Positions 35,090 to 44,042 of a stretch of DNA of 64,000 bases are shown in pieces; the stretch's first letter is position 1; every line of letters starts with the position of its first letter. The stretch is from the NCBI RefSeq assembly GCF_037023745.1, contig NZ_CP146101.1, forward strand, positions 3,526,001 to 3,590,000, given 5' to 3'. A program made the translations under genes and the position numbers. The DNA comes from Streptomyces sp. SCSIO 30461. GTDB taxonomy: Bacteria; Actinomycetota; Actinomycetes; Streptomycetales; Streptomycetaceae. Below the pieces are notes generated by a model, which was given only the letters and a program-made list of their open reading frames with translations, searched no databases and was not told the origin of the DNA.

Positions 35090-35515
35090 TCAGGAGTTGA
35101 CGCAGGCGTTTCCGGCGGCCGGGCTCAGCATGCTGATCACGCCGAGCGAGTTGCCGCACATGGCCACGGGGACGCTTACCGGCACCTGGATGACGTTGCC
35201 GGACAGGATCCCCGGGGAGCCGGAGGCCGCGCCGACTGCCATGGCGCCGGTCGACCCGTCGTCACCGTCTGTCATGTCTCCGTTCAAGCAGGTGTTTCCG
35301 GCGGTGCCGTTGAGCATGCCGATCACGCCGAGCGAGTTGCCGCAGGCGGCGATGGGCACGTCGATGGGCACCTGGATGACGTTGCCGGACAGGATGCCGG
35401 GCGAGTCGGCGGCCACGCCCTGGGCTCCGGCGTCGGCCGACGCGACCGAGGCGCCGCCGATGGTGGCCGCACCGACGGCCAGTGCCACGACCGCGCTTTT
35501 GACGAGACGGAACAT
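35090..35515 (-). CDS. Chaplin with two chaplin repeats
   Basis: 141 residues from ATG 35515, behind GGAGGTAGCG. A signal peptide ends near ASVASA. Two chaplin domains follow: SPGILSGNVIQVPIDVPIAA with CGNSLGVIGMLN, and SPGILSGNVIQVPVSVPVAM with CGNSLGVISML. Each has the conserved paired Cys (CGNS...NTC and CGNS...NAC). Chaplins assemble into amyloid-like hydrophobic fibres on aerial hyphae and spores. Long chaplins normally have an LPXTG-type anchor after two domains, whereas this one ends right after the second domain (ACVNS). It is therefore a two-domain, non-anchored form. Confidence 0.93.
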   Translation of the reverse strand: MFRLVKSAVVALAVGAATIGGASVASADAGAQGVAADSPGILSGNVIQVPIDVPIAACGNSLGVIGMLNGTAGNTCLNGDMTDGDDGSTGAMAVGAASGSPGILSGNVIQVPVSVPVAMCGNSLGVISMLSPAAGNACVNS

Positions 35516-35745
35516 CGCTACCTCCACAGTGCTGGTTGGACAGGTCGCCTTTTCGCGTATCTGTCCGTTCAGTTACGTATGGGTTGTTATCAGCACTTTG
35601 GCGAGTTGTCCGAAGGTAACGGGTCGCGGCGTCGCGTAAGCCCCTGAACGGACCAGTGGGAGGGAGCGGTTGCGGGCGTCCCGGTCCGGCGGTGCACCCG
35701 GCTCTCCGCATGTGTCACGGAGGGCCGGGCGGGGGAGAGTGTCGG

Positions 35746-36804
35746 TCAGATGAACTCGACCAGGGGGAAGGAGCGGTGGAGCCGCGGTGGGGTGAGGAAG
35801 TTCTGGCGCCTGGTGGCGGTCAGGAAGCGTTCGAGGCCGTTCTCGTCCTCCGTGACGTCGTCCTCCTCGGCCAGGTCGAGAGATGCCTGGTTGCCGCGCA
35901 TGACACGGAAGAACTCGGCCGTCGGTACGGAGATGGTGAACTGGAGCTTGGGCTGCGCGGAGCCGTCCGGGACGTCCATGCTGTCGTAGCCGGGCCCGTC
36001 CATGCGCACGTGGAGGGGCAGTCCGGATGCGGTACGCGATGAGCGCTGGAGTCCGGAGAGGTGCCCGATACGGTGCTCGCCCTCCGGTGTGCCGATGCCC
36101 TGGGCGCTGCGGAGCGCGTCGTCCGTGCCCTGGAAGGTGTTCTCCAGGAAGGCCGGTCCGCCGCCGTCGGTGTACCGGTCCGCGTTGCCTTCCGCGGGCG
36201 GAGGCGTGGAGCGGAACATGTACGGGACGCGCTCGGTGTACATGGCGTCGTCCTGGGGGACGCCGGTGTCGTCCACGTCGTAGAACTGCTGGAGGTCCAT
36301 GATGACGTGCGAGAGGTGCTGGATAGAGCCGTTGCCGAAGTAGTCGCCCGGCCGGGCCGTGGTCAGCGGGCTCGACTGGAAGGTGACGGCATCAGCGGCG
36401 CTGGTACCCGAGGTCTGCTGGTCGGCGAAGCCCATCCACATCGGCGATCCGGGGTTGACCATGAACGCGTAGACCAGGTTGTTGGCGTCCGCGATCTTCC
36501 TCGGCAGGCCGATCTGGGTGAACATCGCCCGGCTGGAGGTGAAGGCCAGCAGGTCGGACAGGAGTGGCGATGCCTGTGGGCGGCCGGCCAGTCTGTTGCT
36601 GCCGCCCAGCCACCCCAGGACGTCCTGGATGTCGGCGGCGTTGTCGCTGCGCAAGGTGAACAGGAGATCATTGCCCTCGATGGCCACCGGCACGTTGAAC
36701 CGCCGCTTGGTGATCCGGGGGTTGGCCGGGGAGACGTCCGTGGGACCGCCACGGCCTCCTCCAGGACGTAGCGTCTGGTCGAGTGTGAGCCGACTGTGAG
36801 TCAC
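35746..36804 (-). CDS. Hypothetical protein, possibly 5'-truncated
   Basis: A 352-residue frame from a GTG at 36804 (VTHSRLTLDQ) with a weak ribosome site. The sequence is a coherent globular protein with stretches ADANNLVYAFMVNPGSPMWM, FADQQTSGTSAADAVTFQSS and IQHLSHVIMDLQQFYDVDD. I recall similar actinobacterial proteins annotated only as 'Tat pathway signal protein', in which an export signal precedes this region. None is present here, and the upstream DNA is unlike a gene. An N-terminal truncation is therefore likely. The function is unknown. Confidence 0.65.
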   Translation of the reverse strand: MTHSRLTLDQTLRPGGGRGGPTDVSPANPRITKRRFNVPVAIEGNDLLFTLRSDNAADIQDVLGWLGGSNRLAGRPQASPLLSDLLAFTSSRAMFTQIGLPRKIADANNLVYAFMVNPGSPMWMGFADQQTSGTSAADAVTFQSSPLTTARPGDYFGNGSIQHLSHVIMDLQQFYDVDDTGVPQDDAMYTERVPYMFRSTPPPAEGNADRYTDGGGPAFLENTFQGTDDALRSAQGIGTPEGEHRIGHLSGLQRSSRTASGLPLHVRMDGPGYDSMDVPDGSAQPKLQFTISVPTAEFFRVMRGNQASLDLAEEDDVTEDENGLERFLTATRRQNFLTPPRLHRSFPLVEFI

Positions 36805-37335
36805 CTGGGATCGGCGCGCGCCTCTTTACTTCAGCGCCTTGATCTGCCGGGCGCAGCGCCCTCCGGGGACGGCCGAAGACGTTCCGGTGACGAGGCTTGA
36901 TCCGGCGGCGGACCTCGAGCGGCCGGGCCGGGAGCTCCTCGTCCACGCGGCCGTGCACCCTTTGGCGCCCGTGCCGCCGTGGTGCGTACGACCGGGCCGG
37001 GTGGCCGGATGGTGCACATAGGGCCGCCCGGCGCGCGCGGCTGGCATTGCAGGGCGTTCGGGCCCTCGGTTCCCGGGCGGGTCACCGTACAGGCCCTCGT
37101 CGAACTCCCCCACCGCACCACTGTCCTGGAGAAGGCTGCCGGTGGCGACGAGTTCGTCACCCTGGCTGCTCCCAGGAGGGTCCACGTCGATGAAGATCCG
37201 GTGGGCGATGAGCACCGGCCACCTCAGGCGGGCATACAGGTGAGCAGCCTCGCCGGTCCCGGCCGGTGCGAACACATGGTCCGGCCCCAGGTGTCCCACA
37301 GGTTGTGCCCAATCTCGTGGGCGAGTGTTGCGGGC
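36805..37335. other. Divergent intergenic region, disrupted
   Basis: This lies between the truncated gene at 36804 (minus) and galU (plus). On the minus strand, fragments such as LAHEIGHNLWDTWG (about 37300-37340) and VLIAHRIFIDVDPPGSSQGD (about 37150-37220) look protein-like but lie in different frames without starts. It may contain a decayed gene that I cannot name. Confidence 0.35.
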
Positions 37336-38295
37336 ATGAACGCGAGCACCCACACTCCCACCGCCACGGTGACCAAGGCCGTGATCCCCGTCGCCGGACT
37401 CGGCACGCGGTTCCTGCCGGCGACCAAGGCGACTCCCAAGGAGATGCTGCCGGTCGTCGACAAACCGGCGATCCAGTACGTCGTGGAGGAAGCGGCGAAC
37501 GCCGGGCTTGAGGACGTCCTCATGATCACTGGGCGCAACAAGCGGGCACTGGAGGACCACTTCGACGACAACGCCGAGTTGGAGCAGGCACTTGCCGCCA
37601 AGGGTGACACCGCCCGCCTGGACGCCGTGCGCCGGGTGACCGGTCTGGCCCGTATGCATCACGTCCGCCAGGGCCGGCCGCTCGGCCTCGGCCACGCGGT
37701 GCTGTGCGCGCGCAGCCACGTCGGCGACGAGCCCTTCGCCGTACTCCTGGGAGACGACCTCATCGGCCCCGGCGAAGGACTGCTCGAGCAGATGCTGCGG
37801 GTGCGGGCGGCCTACAGCGGCAGTGTCGTCGCCCTGATGGAGGTGGAACCCGACCGGACACACCTCTACGGATGCGCGGCGGTCGAGCGGGCCGGTGAGG
37901 CGGGCCCGGTGGACGGCCGCGCACATGACGGGGAGGATGCGCTGGTCCGCGTGATCGACCTCGTGGAGAAGCCGGCTCAGGGGACCGCTCCCAGTAACTA
38001 CGCGGTGATCGGCCGCTACATACTCGACCCCGTCGTCTTCGACCTACTGGAGAAGGCGGAGCCTGGCCACGGCGGCGAGATCCAACTCACGGACGCCCTC
38101 AGGGAACTGGCGGTCTCGGGCGACCACCCCGTGCACGGAGTGGTCTTCTCCGGACGCCGCTTCGACACCGGCGACCGTGCCTCCTACCTCCGCACCGTCA
38201 TCGAGCTCGCCTGCGAGCGGCCCGACCTCGGCCCCGACTTCCGGAGCTGGCTGACGGACTTCGTCCGGGCGGGCCACGAGGCACCGGTCCGCTGA
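37336..38295 (+). CDS. galU: UTP--glucose-1-phosphate uridylyltransferase
   Basis: 319 residues from ATG 37336. It makes UDP-glucose from UTP and glucose-1-phosphate for glycan and trehalose synthesis. The nucleotide-binding loop AVIPVAGLGTRFLPATKATP, the KEMLPVVDKPAIQY motif and EEAANAGLEDVLMITGRNK are intact. Later landmarks are AVLLGDDLIGPGE and GGEIQLTDALREL. The length is normal for the bacterial family. It heads a run of glycosyltransferase genes on the same strand, although a terminator hairpin separates it from them. Confidence 0.93.
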   Translation: MNASTHTPTATVTKAVIPVAGLGTRFLPATKATPKEMLPVVDKPAIQYVVEEAANAGLEDVLMITGRNKRALEDHFDDNAELEQALAAKGDTARLDAVRRVTGLARMHHVRQGRPLGLGHAVLCARSHVGDEPFAVLLGDDLIGPGEGLLEQMLRVRAAYSGSVVALMEVEPDRTHLYGCAAVERAGEAGPVDGRAHDGEDALVRVIDLVEKPAQGTAPSNYAVIGRYILDPVVFDLLEKAEPGHGGEIQLTDALRELAVSGDHPVHGVVFSGRRFDTGDRASYLRTVIELACERPDLGPDFRSWLTDFVRAGHEAPVR

Positions 38296-38303
38296 CAGCG
38301 GAC

Positions 38304-38338
38304 CGGTCGCGCCGAGCCCCCGGTGCCCGGCGCGACCG
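38304..38338 (+). terminator. Terminator hairpin after galU
   Basis: CGGTCGCGCC pairs with GGCGCGACCG (10 bp) around a 15-base loop, nine bases after the galU stop codon. Confidence 0.7.
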
Positions 38339-38404
38339 CGTTTCACAGGCGCCGCACAGCTTCACCACATCGATGTGACAGGGCACTACCGGAGGGTCGA
38401 AACC

Positions 38405-38780
38405 ATGCACACGGACTCCTGGATGGGAACTCTCCCGGCGCGGGACCACATCCCCGTAGCGATACCCGGACCACCCGTTCTCGACGTGGTGGTGCCGGTC
38501 CGCAACGAGGAGAAGGACATCGAAAGGTGCGTGCGCCGACTGCACTCGCAGTGCGGGTTCAAGGCGATGCGGCGCAGGTGCTGCTGCCCCTGGTCCAGGA
38601 CACCAACCGGTTCTTCGGCACCGAGATTCTGGTACTCGCCGAGCGCGCCGGGTTGCGGATCCACGAGGTGCCGGTCGACTGGATCGACGACTACCGCCCC
38701 CTGCCGCACTACTACGCAGAGGCCGCCTCGCCTTGCGGCGACGCGCAGCACGGCCGCGCCGACGACGCCGCGGACACGAG
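38405..38780 (+). pseudogene. GT2-type glycosyltransferase with internal deletion
   Basis: From ATG 38405 the start of a dolichol-phosphate-mannose-synthase-like GT2 is readable: LDVVVPVRNEEKDIERCVRR. The sequence then jumps directly to the C-terminal part (CGFKAMR; then, in another frame, VLLPLVQDTNRFFGTEILVL and AERAGLRIHEVPVDWIDD). About 150 residues with the nucleotide-sugar DxD site are missing, and a frameshift lies at the joint near 38570. Its usual partner, a GT39-type membrane enzyme, follows intact. Confidence 0.75.
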
Positions 38781-38834
38781 CTGGAACGCCACCGTACGAC
38801 CACGCCCCGACGACCACACAGCAAGGAACCCGCG

Positions 38835-41078
38835 ATGACCACCACCCCCGCCGACCGCAGTGACACCGGTGCGGCAGGCCCGCCGCCGAACCCGGGGTAT
38901 GACGCCGCCTCGTCGACTCCGGCCCGGCCCGCCCGCGACGGTTCCCGCGTGGCCCGGCTGTGGCAGGGCCGGCCTGGTGACCCCCGCTGGGCGCGCCCCG
39001 CGCTGATCGGGCTGCTGCTGGCCACCGGGCTGCTCTACCTGTGGAACCTCAGTGTCTCCGGGTGGGCGAACTCCTACTACACCGCCGCTGCCCAGGCCGG
39101 CAGCACCGGCTGGAAGGCGTTCCTGTTCGGCTCGCTGGACGGCGCGAACTCCATCACGGTCGACAAGCCGCCGGTCTCGCTGTGGCCGATGGACCTGTCG
39201 GTGTCGATCTTCGGGCTGAACTCCTGGTCGATCCTCGTCCCCCAGGTGATCATGGGTGTACTGGCCGTGGCCCTGGTGAACGCGTCGGTCCGGCGCCAGT
39301 TCGGCCCCGGCGCCGGGCTGCTCGCCGGTTCGGTACTGGCGCTGACCCCGGTGGCCGCGCTGATGTTCCGCTACAACAACCCCGACGCACTTCTCGCGCT
39401 GCTCCTCGCGCTCAGCGTGTACTTCGTGCAGCGGGCTCTGGAGGACGGGCGCACGAAGTGGCTCGTGTGGTCGGGTGCGGTGATCGGTTTCGCCTTCCTG
39501 ACCAAGCAGCTCCAGGCCGTCCTGGTGCTGCCGCCGCTCGCGCTGGTCTACGCCGTCTGCGCGCCGGTCAGGCCCCTGAAGCGCCTGTGGCAGCTGCTGA
39601 CGGCCGGGTTCGCGCTGCTCGTCGCGGCCGGCTGGTGGGTGGCCCTGGTCGAGCTGTGGCCCGAGTCGTCCCGCCCCTATATCGGCGGTTCCACGGACGA
39701 CTCCTTCCTGGAGCTGACCTTCGGATACAACGGCCTCAGCCGTGTCAGCGGCAACAGCGGGAGCGGCGGTCCCGGTGGTGGCGGCGGTTTCGGCAACACG
39801 GGCGAAACCGGAGTCGACCGGCTGTTCAACAGCGGCCTCGGCGGCCAGATCTCCTGGCTGCTGCCCGCCGCGCTGATCCTGCTGGTCGCCGCTCTCATCC
39901 TGACCCGCAAGGCCGGCCGGGCCGACGCGACCCGTGGGGCCTTCCTGCTCTGGGGCGGCGCACTGCTGACCAGCGCCGCGGTCTTCAGCTATGCCTCGGG
40001 TGTCTTCCACGAGTACTACACGGTCGCGCTGGCTCCGTATCTCGCCGTCCTGGTCGGCATGGGCGTGGCTGTCCTGTGGCGGGAGCGCGCCGGCGCCGAG
40101 TGGGCCGTTCCCGTACTCGGTGCCACGGTCGCCGTGACGGCGGTGTGGGGGTACGTGCTGCTCGGGCGCACCAGTGACTACGGTCCGCTCAAGTGGCTGG
40201 TGCTCGTGGCCGGTCTCGCCGCGGCTGCGGGGCTCCTGTTCGCCGCCCGGCTCGGACGGCGTGCGGTCGTCGGTGTCGCGGGACTGGCTCTCGCCGCGTC
40301 CCTGGCGGGTCCGTTCGCCTACACGCTGACCACGCTCAACACGGTGCACACGGGCGGAATGCCCACGGCCGGACCCTCGTCGACCAGCGCGTTCGGCGAC
40401 GGGCGTGGCGGCAGGGGCCAGCCTCCGATGGGTATACAGCCGCCGACCGACATGGGCCAGAACCAAGGCAGGGGTCAGGCGCAGGGCCAGAACCAGGGCA
40501 TGGGCCAAGGGGTCCGCGGAGACGGGATGCCCGGCTACGGAGGCATGGGGCAGCAGCCTCCCGGTGGCACGGGCCAGAGCCAGGGCATGGGCCAGAGCCA
40601 AGGCAGGGGCCAGGGCCAGGACATGCCGGGCGGCGGCGGGATGGGCCAGGGCACGCCGGGCGGCGGCGGGATGGGCCAGGGCACGCCGGGCGGCGGCATG
40701 GGTGGTCCCGGTGGTGAGAACGCGACCATCAGCAACGAGGTGGAGGAACTGCTGCTGAAGGACGCGAGCAAGTACACCTGGGTCGCCGCCGGAGTCGCCT
40801 CGCACTCCACGGGCTCGTACCAGATCGCCACCGAGAAGCCGGTGATGGCCATCGGCGGATTCAACGGGAACGACCCTTCTCCGACCCTGGACAGCTTCAA
40901 GTCGATGGTCGACAAGGGGGAGATCCACTACTTCATCCCGGGCAATGCCCGGGGCCCGGGCGGCGGCAGCGGTGACAGTGCCGGCAGCCAGATCAACACC
41001 TGGGTGCAGGAGAACTTCAAGAAGGTCGACGTCGGCGACACGACCCTCTACGACCTGACCCAGCGGATCACCTCCTGA
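38835..41078 (+). CDS. GT39/ArnT-type membrane glycosyltransferase
   Basis: 747 residues from ATG 38835. Up to ten membrane helices run from ALIGLLLATGLLYLWNLSVS to about residue 510. The first outer loop holds NSITVDKPPVSLWPMDLSV, the conserved acidic/KPP region of lipid-linked-sugar transferases of the PMT/ArnT clan. An outer Gly-rich loop (GNSGSGGPGGGGGFGN) and a low-complexity Gln/Gly/Met segment (residues ~525-625) precede a C-terminal globular domain (ISNEVEELLLKDASKYTWVA to the end). It probably moves a sugar from a polyprenyl phosphate carrier to a surface polymer or protein. The cognate GT2 next door is deleted, so the carrier must come from elsewhere. Confidence 0.9.
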   Translation: MTTTPADRSDTGAAGPPPNPGYDAASSTPARPARDGSRVARLWQGRPGDPRWARPALIGLLLATGLLYLWNLSVSGWANSYYTAAAQAGSTGWKAFLFGSLDGANSITVDKPPVSLWPMDLSVSIFGLNSWSILVPQVIMGVLAVALVNASVRRQFGPGAGLLAGSVLALTPVAALMFRYNNPDALLALLLALSVYFVQRALEDGRTKWLVWSGAVIGFAFLTKQLQAVLVLPPLALVYAVCAPVRPLKRLWQLLTAGFALLVAAGWWVALVELWPESSRPYIGGSTDDSFLELTFGYNGLSRVSGNSGSGGPGGGGGFGNTGETGVDRLFNSGLGGQISWLLPAALILLVAALILTRKAGRADATRGAFLLWGGALLTSAAVFSYASGVFHEYYTVALAPYLAVLVGMGVAVLWRERAGAEWAVPVLGATVAVTAVWGYVLLGRTSDYGPLKWLVLVAGLAAAAGLLFAARLGRRAVVGVAGLALAASLAGPFAYTLTTLNTVHTGGMPTAGPSSTSAFGDGRGGRGQPPMGIQPPTDMGQNQGRGQAQGQNQGMGQGVRGDGMPGYGGMGQQPPGGTGQSQGMGQSQGRGQGQDMPGGGGMGQGTPGGGGMGQGTPGGGMGGPGGENATISNEVEELLLKDASKYTWVAAGVASHSTGSYQIATEKPVMAIGGFNGNDPSPTLDSFKSMVDKGEIHYFIPGNARGPGGGSGDSAGSQINTWVQENFKKVDVGDTTLYDLTQRITS
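40420..40710 (+). repeat. Low-complexity Gln/Gly/Met coding repeats
   Basis: Within the GT39 gene, short imperfect units encode GQ, GQNQGMGQ, SQGMGQSQGRGQ and GGGGMGQGTP. The last includes two adjacent 30-bp near-perfect DNA copies of GGCGGCGGGATGGGCCAGGG plus ten bases at about 40630-40690. The segment links the membrane domain to the outer C-terminal domain, and its length is probably variable between strains. Confidence 0.8.
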
Positions 41079-41085
41079 GAAACCA

Positions 41086-41122
41086 CCTCGCGGACGGCGG
41101 CCCTGTGCCGCCGTCCGCGAGG
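41086..41122 (+). terminator. Strong terminator hairpin after the GT39 gene
   Basis: CCTCGCGGACGGCGG pairs perfectly (15 bp) with CCGCCGTCCGCGAGG around the 7-base loop CCCTGTG, eight bases after the stop codon. Confidence 0.85.
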
Positions 41123-41699
41123 GCGTGTCCGCCCCGCTGCCGAGAAGAGCACCGATGCCGAGGCCCTGCTGACGCACCCGAGCGAGCTACGCACTTGACG
41201 TTCCATCGAATTGCCATTCGAGCATGTGGGAACGCATGCGCAAAGCACCACGGAACGTCCTCCCCGGCTCCTCACGGGGGAGCCGGGATTCGGTGGACCA
41301 GGGGCGTCGGACGGCTGGTGACCTGGGTGGCCCTGGTCACCGGCGGCATGCTGTCGATGGCCCGTATACACCGTGGGCTGCTACAGGGGCACCGCGACCA
41401 CGCTGACGACATCGGGGAGGCAGCGCACACCTCGAACGGAGTAGACGTGCCGTCGCCCCGGTCCCTCCGGCCGGCGGCGGGCGACGTCGCAGGCATACCT
41501 CGATGAGCGCAGCGCGGGACGGAGACGGCACCCCGGGCGATCGGCATGGCTTCCGAACGGTGGCGGACATCGCCAAGCGGCAGACACGCATGTCACTCGC
41601 ACGGGTCGGATCGGGTGACACGGCCCTGCCGTTGATGGTTGACGGGGCACGGCGTGTGAGGGCTTATGTCCTGCCGTCATCCATCCGACCGAGGCGCAG
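41123..41699. other. Intergenic region without a supported gene
   Basis: Open frames on both strands are Arg/Pro/Ser-rich and contradictory. A less GC-rich patch at 41190-41240 (ACTTGACGTTCC, ATCGAATTGCCATTCG) could be a promoter. No RNA or repeat is recognised. Confidence 0.35.
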
Positions 41700-42272
41700 A
41701 TGTCCCAGAGTGAATCGCAGCCGGAACCGAAATCCGCCGCACCTCCCCGAGAAGGCCGCATCCGCGAGCGCGGAGCGCGAGACGCGATGCTGCGCGGGCC
41801 GGCGACCGCGCTCGCCGTCACCCTGGGGTGCGCGTCCCTGACCTGGGCCGCCGTCGGCCTCACCACGGAACAGGCTGCCCCCGGGCCCGTGGCGAAGGCG
41901 ATGACGTCGTGTGTGTACACGCTCAGCGACCCCGATGAACGGGTGTCGCTGCCGCCCACCGGCGCCAAGGTCCCCACCCGTCCGTACAGCGTCACACTCG
42001 ACACGAACGCGGGCAGTGTCGTCTTCGAGTCGTTCGGCGGCGACGCTCCGTGCGCCACGAACTCGTTCGTGCACCTGGCCCGTCAGGGTTACTACGACGG
42101 CAGCGCCTGCCACCGTGTGTCCACCCGGCACATCTTCGTTCTCGAATGCGGGGACCCCGAGGGCAGCGGCCTCGACGTGCTCAGGAAGATCGGGGCGAAC
42201 GGAACCGGCAGCGGGAGCCCTGTCGGAAAGCCGAAGGACCCCGTGGTAGTCGAATCGGTGACCGTCCGGTGA
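41700..42272 (+). CDS. Cyclophilin-type peptidyl-prolyl isomerase with internal deletion
   Basis: A 190-residue frame. An N-terminal membrane anchor (ALAVTLGCASLTWAAVGLT) and linker precede a cyclophilin start: YSVTLDTNAGSVVFESFGGD, APCATNSFVHLARQGYYDG, CHRV, FVLECGDPEGSG. It then leaps to the family's last segment (LDVLRKIGANGTGSGSPVGK, PKDPVVVESVTV). The central ~60-70 residues with the FMIxxG/NGSQFFI active-site strands are missing, while the frame is kept. It is almost certainly inactive as an isomerase. It is followed after eight bases by a glycosyltransferase gene. Confidence 0.75.
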   Translation: MSQSESQPEPKSAAPPREGRIRERGARDAMLRGPATALAVTLGCASLTWAAVGLTTEQAAPGPVAKAMTSCVYTLSDPDERVSLPPTGAKVPTRPYSVTLDTNAGSVVFESFGGDAPCATNSFVHLARQGYYDGSACHRVSTRHIFVLECGDPEGSGLDVLRKIGANGTGSGSPVGKPKDPVVVESVTVR

Positions 42273-42280
42273 GGAACTCC

Positions 42281-43453
42281 ATGAAGCCGTCCATCTGTCT
42301 CTGCATGATCGTCAAGAACGAGTCGAAGGTCATCGAGCGCTGCCTGGACGCGGCAAAGGGACTCATCGACTACTGGGTCATCTCCGACACGGGCTCCACC
42401 GACGGGACCCGGGACCTGATCCGCTCGGCTCTCGACGGGATTCCCGGTGAGCTCCACGAAGAGCCCTGGGTGAACTTCGGGCACAACCGCACCCTGAACA
42501 TGCGGCACGCCATCGGGAAGGCCGACTACCTACTGCTGCTGGACGCGGACCTGGAAGTCCGGAGCGACGGTGAACTCCCCCTGCTGACCGCCGACGCGTA
42601 CATGCTGCGGCACGACTGCGACACCTCGTACCGCATCCGGCGGCTGGTCCGCGGTGATCTGCCGTGGCGGTACGAGGGCGTCACCCACGAGTTCCTCACC
42701 TGCGACCGGGAAGTGCGCCAGGAGAACACGGACGCCCTGGTGATCCGCGACCACGGCGACGGTGGCTCCAAGCACGACAAGTTCGAGCGTGACGCACGGC
42801 TGCTCAGTCTCGAACTCCAGCGCGACCCCGACAATCCGCGCACCGTCTTCTACCTGGCGCAGACCATGCGGGATCTGGGGCGGAACGCCGAAGCGATCGA
42901 ACTCTACGAGCGACGCGCCGCCATGGGCGGATGGGCCGAGGAGGTGTACTTCGCCCTGCTCCAAGTCGGCATCCTCGAGGCGGCGGCCGCGCACTGGCCG
43001 GACGCCGCTGAGGCCTTCGTCAAGGCCTGGGAGACTCGTCCGCAGCGCCTGGAGGCCTGCTACGAACTCGCCTCACGGCTGCGCAGGAAGGGGCGCTACC
43101 ACACCGCGTTCGCCCTGCTGTGCGGTGTGGTCGGCAGCCCCCTGCCCTCGGAGGACATCCTGTTCACCCAGCCCTGGGTGTACCGGTGGGGACTCCTCTT
43201 CGAGTACTCGATCAACGCCTACTGGGTCGGGTCCTACGACGAGTCCGTCGCCGCGTGCGACGCGCTGCTGGAGATGCCCGATCTGCCCGGGAACATTCGC
43301 GAACAGGTCATCAAGAACCGCGCTTTCGCCGTCGAGAAGTACGCCGGGACAGAGGGCGGTAGCGAGCCCGAGCCCGAGTCCGAGCCCGCCCCGCGGGCGG
43401 ACGGGCAGCCGCAGGCTTCGGCCTCCCACCGGCCTCAGCCCGTGGGCGGCTGA
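42281..43453 (+). CDS. GT2-family glycosyltransferase with TPR-like tail
   Basis: 390 residues from ATG 42281, with GTGAGGA upstream. The N-terminal GT2 domain shows SICLCMIVKNESKVIERCLD, VISDTGSTDGTRDLI and LLLLDADLEV (the DxD metal site). It continues into YEGVTHEFLT, typical of the two-domain 'glycosyltransferase-TPR' proteins. The second half is helical repeat (VFYLAQTMRDLGRNAEAIEL, AFVKAWETRPQRLEACYEL). The C-terminus is a Pro/Glu/Ser-rich tail. It is cytoplasmic. The acceptor is unknown, and it may modify a peptide or wall polymer. Confidence 0.88.
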   Translation: MKPSICLCMIVKNESKVIERCLDAAKGLIDYWVISDTGSTDGTRDLIRSALDGIPGELHEEPWVNFGHNRTLNMRHAIGKADYLLLLDADLEVRSDGELPLLTADAYMLRHDCDTSYRIRRLVRGDLPWRYEGVTHEFLTCDREVRQENTDALVIRDHGDGGSKHDKFERDARLLSLELQRDPDNPRTVFYLAQTMRDLGRNAEAIELYERRAAMGGWAEEVYFALLQVGILEAAAAHWPDAAEAFVKAWETRPQRLEACYELASRLRRKGRYHTAFALLCGVVGSPLPSEDILFTQPWVYRWGLLFEYSINAYWVGSYDESVAACDALLEMPDLPGNIREQVIKNRAFAVEKYAGTEGGSEPEPESEPAPRADGQPQASASHRPQPVGG

Positions 43454-44042
43454 GGCGTCCGGCGCGCCCCCGTGGCCCGGCTCGCCGTCCTGCGGAGACA
43501 CCACCCCGAAGTGTCCGTCGCCCGAGCGCCCTCCAGGTCTCAAACCAGAGAACAGGCCAGGTCATGAACGCGTTGTTCCTCGGCACCCTCCGGCCGCGGC
43601 TTGGGCTGGGCCTTCCGAAGCGGAAGGACCCGCCGGGTGTGCCACACGCCGGGGCGAGTGGTGTGGACTGGCGGCCGGCGATCCACTCCGGTCTCTCGCT
43701 GTTCCTCTCCGCCTCGGCTACGCGGTGTGGATCGCGGTGAGCACCGAGACGGACGACACCCCGGAGACCGTGTCCGCGCCGCTGCCGGTGACGGTTGCGG
43801 CGACTCGTTCCGGGTAGGCGCCGCGGTGGGAAGAAGCGCCACGCGGAGTAGGCGACAACCGGCACAATCCGGCACTACCAGGACGTACTCTGCGTGACGT
43901 AGCTCCCTTCGGCGGGAGATCGACGCGGGCGCCGGTGAATCGGTAGCGTCCACGGGAACAGCGAATGCCGGCCCCGGCAGTCGGGTCGGCATCGTCACCT
44001 TCACCTTGAGGCCGCGCGCCCGCAACACGACAGGGGACTTCG
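43454..44042. other. 589-bp region before pyc without a supported gene
   Basis: A short frame from ATG 43564 and a tail LGYAVWIAVSTETDDTPET (about 43700-43770) look like pieces of a decayed small gene in different frames. The last ~100 bases should include the pyc promoter and leader. Confidence 0.35.

Noticed and set aside
37224..37345. HEIGHNLWDTWG zincin-like motif on the minus strand
   Set aside because: Only about 35 residues in an otherwise antisense frame, with no start or second conserved region; may be chance or a tiny relic, not enough for a gene call.
36826..37926. 366-codon minus-strand frame opposite galU
   Set aside because: Most of it is antisense to galU; the part outside galU is unassigned and described as a disrupted region instead.
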